Shown here one piece after another: positions 5,421 to 12,850 of a stretch of DNA of 15,624 bases. Position 1 is the stretch's first letter, and the number at the start of each line of letters is the position of its first letter. The notes under the pieces are model-generated. The model made no database searches. It was given only the letters and a program-made list of their open reading frames with translations, and had not been told where the DNA came from. The DNA comes from an uncultured Clostridia bacterium (lineage in GTDB: Bacteria; Bacillota; Clostridia; Oscillospirales; Ruminococcaceae): NCBI GenBank assembly GCA_947629275.1, contig CANRDG010000030.1:1-15624 (forward strand). Direction: 5' to 3'. The position numbers were made by a program, and so were the translations under genes.

Positions 5421-8174
5421 TCATCTTATAACAACGCCGCCGCATATGCCTGCGCCCGAGCGGTTTATGCAGCCCACAGTCACCGTTATCTCCTGTTTTC
5501 CGCTAAGTTCTTTTGTTATGGGTATCTCTGCCTTGGCAGCCCACACGTCTTTTGAAGCTTTTACGAGCCTGCCGCCTATATACACCTCGCAATCGCCCCA
5601 TAAGCCATAGAATATCAGCGTGGGAGCTTTGCCGTTGAGCATCTCGGGTATTTCGGCGGTGGTGCGATACAAAGCCCATTTACCCTCGTTTTTGAAGAAT
5701 TTCTGCGGCGCTTCGGTAACGCCTACGGGTTCAAAGCTGTTCATATCTGTATCCGTTATCACCATGTGCGGATCGGGCTTTGTGTCGCACAGCTGTGCGG
5801 TCATTCGCCAGCCGCTCACATATATTTCAGAAACGCTCTCTATCTGCGGTTTTTCGTCTGCTGCGGTACATTCTATCTCGCACTCTCCGCAAACGCCGTT
5901 TTTGCCTATGCAAGATACCTTGACTTTGCCGACTGTATCACAGCTGACAATTGCCTGGCATCTGCCGTTGAACACGCTTCTTTTGCCGCTGTCAAAGGCT
6001 TCGTGACAGTTGGGGTCGCCGTTTGAAGTACCGAGAATTTTTCCGCCCGTACATGATATTTCCGTCTCAAAGCAAGCGGTGGGTACTTCTATGCCGTTTT
6101 CGTCAAGCACAACAAAGTCAATAGGTATTGCCTCGCCGCGCGGTACGGTATTTTTGTACGGCACTGCTTTTATACTTTTCGGCGCGCCTGCTGTTACTAA
6201 AGTATCGCTTACTATCTCTCTGCCGTCCTTGTCGCAGCCGACCATTTTCAGAATTCCTTTTTCAAAAGGTATATCCCAGATCGCCTGCTCCGTCTTGTTA
6301 ATTGCTTTTCTGCCGTGCGATACGCCGTTTACAAAAACTTCGGCATAATCGCAGTTGGTGCATGACATAACGCGCACCTTTTCGCCCTCTTTAACGTCAA
6401 AGCTCCAGTGTGGCAGCGCCTTGCACACCTTTTCATCTTTGAATATCGCCCTGCTCAACCAGTAGCCCGATTTGGGGTTGCCGCATATATCCATCATGCC
6501 AAAATAACTTGACACCGCAGGCCACGGGCATGGGGTAGGCTCGCCTAGGTAGTCAAAGCCCGTCCACATAAAGCCGCCCATAAGGTACTGACGTTTAAGT
6601 ATTTCTTTCCATGTATCTCTTACGGTGTTGCCCCAGTCGGAGGAATTTTCGTCATAGTCGGCAATGAGATTTTTGTCTATATCTGTTTCAGTACAGCCCC
6701 TTACCGTGAAATATGAAGTCGTTTCACTGCACACGACAGGCTTGTCGGGGTACTTGTTTCTGAAATCGTCAAACGCCCAACTCTGATAGTTTATACCCAC
6801 GATATCAAGCGAGGCACCTGCGCCGCTGTCCTCGAGTATGCCGCCGTTCATGGCTGCCGTTACAAAGCGCGTATCATCAAGCTTGCGCACTTCCTCTCGC
6901 ATACGTTTTGCCATTCGCTGACCTTCATAGGTATATTGCAGCGGCTCTTCGTTGAAAATCGAATACATAACAACGCTTGGGTGGTTTCTGTCACGAAGCA
7001 CCATTTTTCTCAGCTGCTCCAGCTGATCCTCACCCGTTTCAAAGTTGCGGTTCTCGTCCATTACGAGCATACCCTGCCTGTCGCACTCGTCCAGAAGCTC
7101 TTTTGACGGCATACCGTGCGCGCACCTGTAGGCGTTGCTGCCCATTTCTTTCAGCTTTTTTATGCGGTACTCGTGCAGGCTGTCAGGCACTGCAACGCCC
7201 ACGCCGCCATGGTCTTGGTGGTTGCAAGTACCGTAAAGTTCAACGTGTCTTCCGTTTAAGAAAAAGCCCTTGTCGGCATCTATAGAAATAGTTCTGAAGC
7301 CAAAATCTACCGTTTCGCAGTCAGCCTCTGCGCCGTTTTTAAGTATCTTCACGGTGCATTTATACATATCCGGCGTGTCTATATCCCACACGAACGGGTC
7401 TGCGCACACGCCGCTCAATACAATGCTATTTCGCGAATACGCTTTTAATGACAAGTTTTTTTCTGCTGCCATTACGGGCGCGCCGTTTTTATCGGTAACT
7501 ACCGCCTCTACAGTGACTTCTTCATCGGTATAGCCTGTATTCTCAACATCAGTATAAATATTTATGTTCCAGTCGGTATCACTTGTTTTTTCGGTCTTTA
7601 CGAACACCCCGAACTGCGCGGTGTGGCACTTGTCTTTAACGGTAAGGTCAACATGGCGGTAGATGCCTGCGCCCTCATACCACCAGCCCTCCCAGCCGGT
7701 CGCATCTACAAAAACTGCAAGAATATTCGGCTCTTTTCCAAAGTGCGCCCTGTCGGTTATGTCTATAGTAAAAGGCGCATAAGCTGTATAATTTCTGCCG
7801 AGTACAGAGCCGTTGAAATACACCGTGGCATCTTTTGCAACGCCCTCAAATGTTACCAGCAGCTGTTTTCCGTCAAAGCTATCGTCAAGATAGAAGACCC
7901 TTCTGTACCACGCGCTGCCCTTAGGCTTAAAGCCCCACGAACCTACGCCGTTTTCATCGAAAGGAAGCTTTACAGACCAGTCATGCGGCAGGTCTACCTT
8001 TTCCCATTCAGTGGAATTGAACGCGCTTTCGGCAGCGCCGCGAGCCGAACCTGCTTTTGCTCTGTTATAAATATCGCAGTGGGCAGAGTCTATTCCCTCG
8101 TCCTTACCGCCCAGTTTGAACGACCAGCCTTTATCGAGCGAATACACTTTTCTGGGATTTGCCGTGTTGTTCAT
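5421..8174 (-). CDS. Glycoside hydrolase family 2, beta-galactosidase-like, DUF4982 type
   Basis: A large retaining exo-glycosidase (917 residues). Domain order: N-terminal sugar-binding jelly roll (about 55-180, with LPHDW and GSAWYRRVF), Ig-like domain (about 185-295), TIM barrel (about 297-580), DUF4982 domain (about 590-665), a further Ig-like domain (about 670-770, with GDPNCHEAFD and KRSVFNGRCQAIV) and a C-terminal beta-sandwich (about 775-917). The acid/base is E409 in SIFNEEP and the nucleophile E484 in VCSETTS. GFMWTGFDYLGEPTP at 534-548 is typical of DUF4982-containing beta-galactosidases. No signal peptide is seen, so it is cytoplasmic. A beta-mannosidase or beta-glucuronidase role is less likely but possible within GH2. 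ATG at 8174 has GGAG 8 nt upstream. No convincing promoter lies in the 60-nt gap before it, so its transcript may come from the rsmD promoter. Confidence 0.93.
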   Translation of the reverse strand: MNNTANPRKVYSLDKGWSFKLGGKDEGIDSAHCDIYNRAKAGSARGAAESAFNSTEWEKVDLPHDWSVKLPFDENGVGSWGFKPKGSAWYRRVFYLDDSFDGKQLLVTFEGVAKDATVYFNGSVLGRNYTAYAPFTIDITDRAHFGKEPNILAVFVDATGWEGWWYEGAGIYRHVDLTVKDKCHTAQFGVFVKTEKTSDTDWNINIYTDVENTGYTDEEVTVEAVVTDKNGAPVMAAEKNLSLKAYSRNSIVLSGVCADPFVWDIDTPDMYKCTVKILKNGAEADCETVDFGFRTISIDADKGFFLNGRHVELYGTCNHQDHGGVGVAVPDSLHEYRIKKLKEMGSNAYRCAHGMPSKELLDECDRQGMLVMDENRNFETGEDQLEQLRKMVLRDRNHPSVVMYSIFNEEPLQYTYEGQRMAKRMREEVRKLDDTRFVTAAMNGGILEDSGAGASLDIVGINYQSWAFDDFRNKYPDKPVVCSETTSYFTVRGCTETDIDKNLIADYDENSSDWGNTVRDTWKEILKRQYLMGGFMWTGFDYLGEPTPCPWPAVSSYFGMMDICGNPKSGYWLSRAIFKDEKVCKALPHWSFDVKEGEKVRVMSCTNCDYAEVFVNGVSHGRKAINKTEQAIWDIPFEKGILKMVGCDKDGREIVSDTLVTAGAPKSIKAVPYKNTVPRGEAIPIDFVVLDENGIEVPTACFETEISCTGGKILGTSNGDPNCHEAFDSGKRSVFNGRCQAIVSCDTVGKVKVSCIGKNGVCGECEIECTAADEKPQIESVSEIYVSGWRMTAQLCDTKPDPHMVITDTDMNSFEPVGVTEAPQKFFKNEGKWALYRTTAEIPEMLNGKAPTLIFYGLWGDCEVYIGGRLVKASKDVWAAKAEIPITKELSGKQEITVTVGCINRSGAGICGGVVIR

Positions 8175-8196
8175 AATGTCATCTCCGTTATGAATT

Positions 8197-8227
8197 TGCC
8201 CACTTCAAGTCACATTCAAAGTGGGCA
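8197..8227 (-). other. Hairpin upstream of the GH2 gene, no U-run
   Basis: TGCCCACTT (8197-8205) and AAGTGGGCA (8219-8227) form a perfect 9-bp stem around a 13-nt loop. On the minus strand it is followed by AATTCATAAC and on the plus strand by TAAACTTTTATT, so neither strand has a convincing terminator tail. It could be a processing or attenuation site separating the housekeeping and sugar genes. Confidence 0.45.
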
Positions 8228-8234
8228 TAAACTT

Positions 8235-8705
8235 TTATTCTGCTTTGGGCTTGTTTTTGCCTGCGTTCCTTACCGCCTGCTTTTGCTCTCTTATCTCGTT
8301 GAGGCTCTTTACAAGCGCTCTTTCGGCGGTATCTAAAGTATAGGCTATGTTATCCGACATTGCCGCCTTTATCTCTTTATCCATATTGTGCGCCTTTGCA
8401 AGTATATCGTTAGCCTGCTCTCTTGCCTGCTTGGTAATGGCATCGTTGGCAACGAGTATTTTAGCCCTGTTCTCGGCAGCTGCTATTATGTCCTCCGCTT
8501 TCTTGTTAGCGTCGGCGATTATCTTCGACCTGTCGGCAAGAGTCTCCTTTGCCCTTTTTACTTCGGTAGGTATATTGTACCTCAGGTTGTCGATAAATTC
8601 GCGCATCTTGTCTACCTCTATCATAGCTTTTTTGCTTGAAAAAGGCACGGCAGGGGCGTTATCGAGCATATCTTCCATAAGGTCAAGTATCTCATCGATC
8701 TTCAT
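8235..8705 (-). CDS. Coiled-coil protein of the coaD neighbourhood, function unknown
   Basis: A 156-residue, charged, soluble, strongly helical protein. The stretch at about 25-110 has repeated A/K/E spacing (KIIADANKKAEDIIAAAENR at 61-80), as in coiled coils of F/V-ATPase stalk subunits and DivIVA-like proteins. A segment like IDNLRYNIPTEVKRAKETLADR, followed by alanine-rich helix, resembles proteins often found next to coaD in Clostridia and annotated loosely as ATPase; that name is not supported here because no Walker motif exists. Two in-frame ATGs are near the start: at 8711 AAGGAG is only 3 nt away, at 8705 it is 9 nt away, so 8705 is preferred. It follows coaD by about 75 nt. The C-terminus is basic (GKNKPKAE). 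A structural or scaffold role is a guess. Confidence 0.85.
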   Translation of the reverse strand: MKIDEILDLMEDMLDNAPAVPFSSKKAMIEVDKMREFIDNLRYNIPTEVKRAKETLADRSKIIADANKKAEDIIAAAENRAKILVANDAITKQAREQANDILAKAHNMDKEIKAAMSDNIAYTLDTAERALVKSLNEIREQKQAVRNAGKNKPKAE

Positions 8706-8750
8706 ATTCATCTTCTCCTTAAAGTGTGATGTCCGTTATTTTTTATATCT

Positions 8751-8774
8751 ATATAAAATGTTCGCAAGGAACAT
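8751..8774 (-). terminator. Weak terminator-like hairpin after coaD
   Basis: In the minus-strand transcript ATGTTC (8769-8774) pairs with GAACAT (8758-8763) around a 5-nt loop, followed by TTTATAT. The stem is short with only two G-C pairs, so termination would be partial at best. A third copy of the arm (8777-8782, overlapping the coaD stop) offers a competing pairing. Confidence 0.25.
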
Positions 8775-8780
8775 GAATGT

Positions 8781-9266
8781 TCAGATCTTTCTGAGGCGCG
8801 TTTTTATCATGTCGTGAATCTGCGGCGGAACGAACGTGCTTATGTCGCCGCCGAGGCGCGCTATCTCTTTAACAAGACTGGAGCTCATATACATATTCTC
8901 CTGACTTGTGGTGAGAAACACCGTTTCAGCAGCGGGATAGAGCTTTTTGTTTGCAAGCGCCATTGAAAACTCATACTCAAAGTCGGTAACGGCGCGCAGA
9001 CCTTTAACAATAGCTGTAGCCTGTCGCTCTTTCAGATAGTCCGCAAGCAGCCCGTCCCAGCAGTCCGCAACAACGTTGTCCCAACACCTCACGACGGCGT
9101 GTATCATATCCAGTCTTTCGTCAATGGTGAACGACGGCTTTTTCTGCGAATTGAACGAAACCAGCACTATGACCTTATCAAAAAGCATAGACGCTCTTTC
9201 AATTATATCAAGGTGTCCATAGGTTATAGGGTCAAAGCTGCCCGGGCATACCGCTATCTTCCTCAT
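8781..9266 (-). CDS. coaD: Phosphopantetheine adenylyltransferase
   Basis: Transfers AMP from ATP to 4'-phosphopantetheine, the penultimate step of coenzyme A synthesis; cytoplasmic and usually hexameric. At 161 residues it has the standard length. Motifs: CPGSFDPITYGHLDII at 7-22, carrying the nucleotidyltransferase T/HxGH signature (T15, G17, H18); KGLRAVTDFEYEFSMALAN at 89-107, with substrate-binding R92 and E100-type residues; and the C-terminal MSSSLVKEIA at 127-136, equivalent to the ISSS ATP-binding motif. Its ATG overlaps the rsmD stop as ATGA (9263-9266), implying translational coupling. The rsmD-coaD order is conserved widely in Firmicutes. Confidence 0.97.
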   Translation of the reverse strand: MRKIAVCPGSFDPITYGHLDIIERASMLFDKVIVLVSFNSQKKPSFTIDERLDMIHAVVRCWDNVVADCWDGLLADYLKERQATAIVKGLRAVTDFEYEFSMALANKKLYPAAETVFLTTSQENMYMSSSLVKEIARLGGDISTFVPPQIHDMIKTRLRKI

Positions 9267-9829
9267 TCACTGTCGCCTCCGTCGCTTAATGCCGCAGTTT
9301 TATACACTGTCAAAGCAATTTTTCCGTATTTGTATGTTCTGTACTTTTTTAAGCTACCGTATTCTTCCGCGAGCTGCAAGCCTTTTTCATGTTCGCAGAC
9401 TACCGTGCCGCCCTCGCTTATATGCTTTTCAAGCAGCGGCAGCACCTTTTCAAGCGTGCCGTGGTTATAAGGCGGGTCTAGCAGCGCAATATCAAACCTT
9501 TCTGCTGTAGTATTCACAAAAGAGAACGCATCGGCATTCAGCACTTTTGAGCGGTCATCAAATCCGCAGGCTGATATGTTTTTCCTGACTATCTCTACAG
9601 CCTCTCTGCTGCTGTCAACAAAAACGCAGCCTTTCGCGCCGCGGCTTACAGCCTCAACACCCAGCTGACCGCTCCCTGCGAACAGGTCCAGCACATACGC
9701 CCCTGCGACCTCAAACTGTATTATAGAAAATATTGCTTCCTTCACCATGTCGGTGGTAGGTCTTGTAATATCCTCTCCACTAAGTGCATAGAGCTTTTTG
9801 CCTCTCGCCTCTCCTGTTATAACCCTCAT
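9263..9829 (-). CDS. rsmD: 16S rRNA (guanine966-N2)-methyltransferase RsmD
   Basis: SAM-dependent methyltransferase modifying G966 of 16S rRNA during small-subunit assembly. The 188 residues match the family. It begins MRVITGEARGKKL, the usual start, then RPTTDMVKEAIF at 23-34, SAM-binding motif I DLFAGSGQLGVEA at 48-60, an acidic VDSS at 71-74 and the catalytic DPPY at 118-121. The frame stays open to an ATG at 9904, but that extension runs through the -10 and -35 of the promoter at 9869-9897, so ATG at 9829 is preferred. GAAAGG lies 13 nt upstream of it, rather distant. It is the first gene of its transcript and overlaps coaD by 4 nt. Confidence 0.95.
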   Translation of the reverse strand: MRVITGEARGKKLYALSGEDITRPTTDMVKEAIFSIIQFEVAGAYVLDLFAGSGQLGVEAVSRGAKGCVFVDSSREAVEIVRKNISACGFDDRSKVLNADAFSFVNTTAERFDIALLDPPYNHGTLEKVLPLLEKHISEGGTVVCEHEKGLQLAEEYGSLKKYRTYKYGKIALTVYKTAALSDGGDSE

Positions 9830-9868
9830 AAGATCGGAAGTTCCTTTCAAAAAAGTCCATATAGAAAT

Positions 9869-9897
9869 ATTATAATACATTTTTTGCCGTTTGTCTA
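9869..9897 (-). promoter_or_regulatory. Sigma-A promoter for rsmD-coaD
   Basis: On the minus strand TAGACA (-35, 9892-9897) is separated by exactly 17 bp from a perfect TATAAT (-10, 9869-9874). The start would be near 9862, giving a leader of about 33 nt. It lies between the uvrA terminator and rsmD, which fits a new transcription unit. Confidence 0.85.
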
Positions 9898-9943
9898 TAC
9901 GCATTTTAACAAAATAAGCAGCCTCAACTTAGCTAAAAGCACG

Positions 9944-9989
9944 AAAAAAGCTGTCCGAGCGCCCATTTACGGACATTCGCACAGCTTTT
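9944..9989 (-). terminator. Rho-independent terminator of uvrBA
   Basis: In the minus-strand transcript, AAAAGCTGT (9981-9989) pairs with ACAGCTTTT (9946-9954), and six T residues run from 9949 to 9944. The 26-nt interior can form an extra CCG/CGG pairing, and TGTCCG/CGGACA offers an alternative inner stem. It begins 9 nt after the uvrA stop codon. Confidence 0.85.
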
Positions 9990-9998
9990 CAGCACGTT

Positions 9999-12827
9999 TT
10001 ACTTCTGCAAATATTTTTTAAGATACATACCCGTATACGACTTTTTGCATTTAGCTATCTTCTCGGGCGTGCCTGTTGCAACCACCGTGCCGCCTTTGTC
10101 GCCGCCCTCGGGGCCCATATCTATGATGTAGTCTGCGGTCTTGATAACATCAAGGTTATGCTCTATAACAAGAATGGTATTACCGCCGTCGCACAGCCTT
10201 TGCAGAACGTCTATCAGCTTGTGCACATCGGCAGAATGAAGCCCCGTTGTAGGCTCGTCAAGAATATAGAACGTCCTGCCCGTCTGCCGCTTTGAAAGCT
10301 CGGTGGCAAGCTTTACTCTCTGCGCCTCGCCGCCCGAAAGTGTTGTTGCTGGCTGACCTATCTTTATATATCCCAGTCCTACGTCATAGAGCGTTTTCAG
10401 CCTGCGGTATATCTTTTCGTGGCTGCTGAAAAACTCCATGCCCTCTTCAACGGTCATTTCAAGCACGTCGTAAATGTTCTTGCCTTTGAAGCGCACCTCC
10501 AGCGTTTCGCGGTTGAAGCGTTTGCCGTGGCAAACATCGCAGGGAACGTACACATCGGGCAAAAAGTGCATTTCTATCTTTATTATGCCGTCACCCTGAC
10601 AAGCCTCACATCTTCCTCCGCGAACGTTGAAAGAGAACCTGCCGGGCCCGTAGCCGCGCATTTTGGCATCTGCGGTGTTGGCGTAAAGGTCGCGTATATC
10701 GTTGAAAACGCCCGTATACGTTGCAGGGTTCGAGCGCGGTGTTCTGCCTATAGGCGATTGGTCTATACATATCACCTTGTCAAGATGTTCAACGCCTTCT
10801 ATGTCGTCAAAGTCGCCGGAGCGTATGCGCGAACGGTTGAGCCTGCCTGCAAGTTCTTTGTAGATTATCTCATTTACAAGGCTCGATTTTCCGCTGCCCG
10901 AAACGCCCGTTACTGCCGTGAACGTGCCGAGCGGTATATCTACCGTTATATTTTTAAGGTTGTTCTGCCTTGCACCCTTTACGGTGAGCTTTTCGCCGCT
11001 TCCCTTTCTTCTCTCCTTTGGAACGGGTATTTTTATCTCGCCGCTGAGGTATTTTCCCGTTATAGATTCGGGGCATTTTATTATATCTTCCACCGTGCCG
11101 CTTGCGACCACATTGCCGCCGTGAACGCCCGGCCCGGGACCTATATCTACAATAAAATCGGCGCTGCGCATAGTGTCCTCGTCATGCTCTACAACTATCA
11201 AAGTGTTGCCTATGTCACGCAGGCGTTTGAGCGTTGCTATAAGCTTGTCGTTATCCCTCTGGTGCAGACCTATCGACGGTTCATCAAGTATATAAAGCAC
11301 ACCAACAAGCGACGAGCCTATCTGCGTTGCAAGGCGTATACGCTGGCTCTCGCCGCCCGAAAGAGTGCCTGCCGAGCGTGAAAGAGTTAAATACTCAAGT
11401 CCGACGCTTTTCAGAAAGCCGAGGCGCGAACGTATCTCTTTTATTATTCTCTCGCCTATTATTGTTTCCTTTTCGGTAAGTTTCAGTTTCTCGAAAAACC
11501 TGTCGGCGTCTACCACCGACATATCGGTAAGCTGCGCGATATTCACGCCGCCCACCGTTACCGAAAGGCTTTCGGGGCGCAGTCTTTTGCCATGACAGGC
11601 AGAGCAGTTCTCCTCGCTCATGCAGGTCTCGATATCGGCTTTTGAATAGTCGCTTGCCGACTCTGCGTATCTTCTTTCAAGATTGGGTATTATACCCTCA
11701 AACTCCGATTCATACCTGCTTGTGCCGAAGCCTGTTTTACGCTCCAGCTTTAGTTTTTCGCCGTTCGTACCGTACAGGAAAATATCTATCTTATCCTGCG
11801 GAATATCCTTTACGGGCATATTAAGGTCTACGCCGTATTTTTTTGAAATACCCTGAAAATACATCATAGCTATCGAGCCGTCATCGAGATTGTTCCAGCC
11901 GTTGGCTTTTATAGCGCCCTCCATAATAGACAGGTTCTTGTTGGGTATTATAAGTTCGGGGTCTATCTTTTTATATACGCCAAGACCCGTACACTTGGGG
12001 CAAGCGCCGAACGGGCTGTTGAACGAGAACATTCTCGGCGTGAGTTCATCTATAGAGATATTATGTTCGGGGCAGGCGTAATTTTGCGAGAACATCATCT
12101 CTTCGCCGCCTATCACGTCAACACTGACTATGCCGCCCGTGAGCTTTGATATGACTTCTATGCTGTCGGTGAGGCGTGACTTTATGCCCTCTTTTATGAC
12201 GAGCCTGTCAACAATTATATCAAAGTTGTGCTTTTTATTCTTTTCAAGCTTTATAGGCTCCGAGAGGTCGTATGTTATGCCGTCAATTCGCACCCTTACA
12301 TAGCCCGACTTGCGCGCCTGCTCTATCTCTTTCTGATACTCGCCTTTTCTGCCCTTTGCAATAGGCGCTAAAAGCTGTATGCGCGTGCCCTCTTCAAGCT
12401 CGCATATCTTGTCAACTATTTGATCGACGGTCTGATGTATTATCTCTCTTCCGCAGACGGGGCAATGGGGTATTCCTATCCTTGCATACAACAGTCGCAG
12501 ATAGTCGTATATCTCAGTTACCGTACCCACCGTTGAACGGGGATTGCGTGAGGTGGTCTTCTGGTCTATAGAAATTGCAGGTGAAAGCCCCTCTATGCTG
12601 TCCACTTCGGGCTTGTCCATCTGCCCTAAAAACATTCTCGCATACGACGACAGCGATTCTACATATCGGCGCTGACCGTCAGCATATATGGTATCAAACG
12701 CAAGAGAAGATTTACCGCTGCCCGAAAGACCCGTCATGACTATCAGCTGATCTCTCGGCAGTTCTATGTTTATATTTTTAAGGTTATGCTCCCTTGCGCC
12801 TTTTATAACTATCTTATCTTTTGACAT
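9999..12827 (-). CDS. uvrA: Excinuclease ABC subunit A
   Basis: Damage-recognition ATPase of nucleotide excision repair; a UvrA dimer loads UvrB on damaged DNA. Full length at 942 residues with two ABC modules: Walker A GLSGSGKS at 33-40 and GVSGSGKS at 641-648; signatures LSGGE at 489-493 and 830-834; Walker B LYILDEP at 511-517 and FYILDEP at 853-859. A CPVC pair lies at 122-125. The first zinc module has C252, H255, C276 and C279, so it reads CxxH...CxxC instead of four cysteines. The second has C740, C743, C763 and C766 (CEAC...CDVC). ATG at 12827 follows AAAGGA by 10 nt and sits 23 nt after uvrB, so it is the second gene of a uvrBA operon and shares its SOS control. Confidence 0.98.
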   Translation of the reverse strand: MSKDKIVIKGAREHNLKNINIELPRDQLIVMTGLSGSGKSSLAFDTIYADGQRRYVESLSSYARMFLGQMDKPEVDSIEGLSPAISIDQKTTSRNPRSTVGTVTEIYDYLRLLYARIGIPHCPVCGREIIHQTVDQIVDKICELEEGTRIQLLAPIAKGRKGEYQKEIEQARKSGYVRVRIDGITYDLSEPIKLEKNKKHNFDIIVDRLVIKEGIKSRLTDSIEVISKLTGGIVSVDVIGGEEMMFSQNYACPEHNISIDELTPRMFSFNSPFGACPKCTGLGVYKKIDPELIIPNKNLSIMEGAIKANGWNNLDDGSIAMMYFQGISKKYGVDLNMPVKDIPQDKIDIFLYGTNGEKLKLERKTGFGTSRYESEFEGIIPNLERRYAESASDYSKADIETCMSEENCSACHGKRLRPESLSVTVGGVNIAQLTDMSVVDADRFFEKLKLTEKETIIGERIIKEIRSRLGFLKSVGLEYLTLSRSAGTLSGGESQRIRLATQIGSSLVGVLYILDEPSIGLHQRDNDKLIATLKRLRDIGNTLIVVEHDEDTMRSADFIVDIGPGPGVHGGNVVASGTVEDIIKCPESITGKYLSGEIKIPVPKERRKGSGEKLTVKGARQNNLKNITVDIPLGTFTAVTGVSGSGKSSLVNEIIYKELAGRLNRSRIRSGDFDDIEGVEHLDKVICIDQSPIGRTPRSNPATYTGVFNDIRDLYANTADAKMRGYGPGRFSFNVRGGRCEACQGDGIIKIEMHFLPDVYVPCDVCHGKRFNRETLEVRFKGKNIYDVLEMTVEEGMEFFSSHEKIYRRLKTLYDVGLGYIKIGQPATTLSGGEAQRVKLATELSKRQTGRTFYILDEPTTGLHSADVHKLIDVLQRLCDGGNTILVIEHNLDVIKTADYIIDMGPEGGDKGGTVVATGTPEKIAKCKKSYTGMYLKKYLQK

Positions 12828-12850
12828 CTGAGGTCTTTCCTTTCGCTTTA

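Noticed and set aside
5407..5445. 13-codon N-terminal extension of the GH26-like protein
   Set aside because: It would overlap the GH2 coding region, and a strong AGGAGGT sits 6 nt before ATG 5406.
8769..8782. GAACATGAATGTTC palindrome at the end of coaD, resembling a LexA box
   Set aside because: The GAAC and GTTC halves are separated by 6 nt and not 4, and no promoter with good -35 and -10 boxes is associated.
9830..9904. 25-codon N-terminal extension of rsmD from ATG at 9904
   Set aside because: It contains the -10 and -35 of a good sigma-A promoter, and the family's conserved start MRVITG is at 9829.
10419..11381. Long plus-strand open frame of 320 codons inside uvrA, and similar ones at 630-1316 and 4690-5610
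   Set aside because: They lie antisense to clearly conserved genes, have low-complexity composition with many Y, C, H and R residues, and lack ribosome sites; they are shadows of codon bias on the coding strand.
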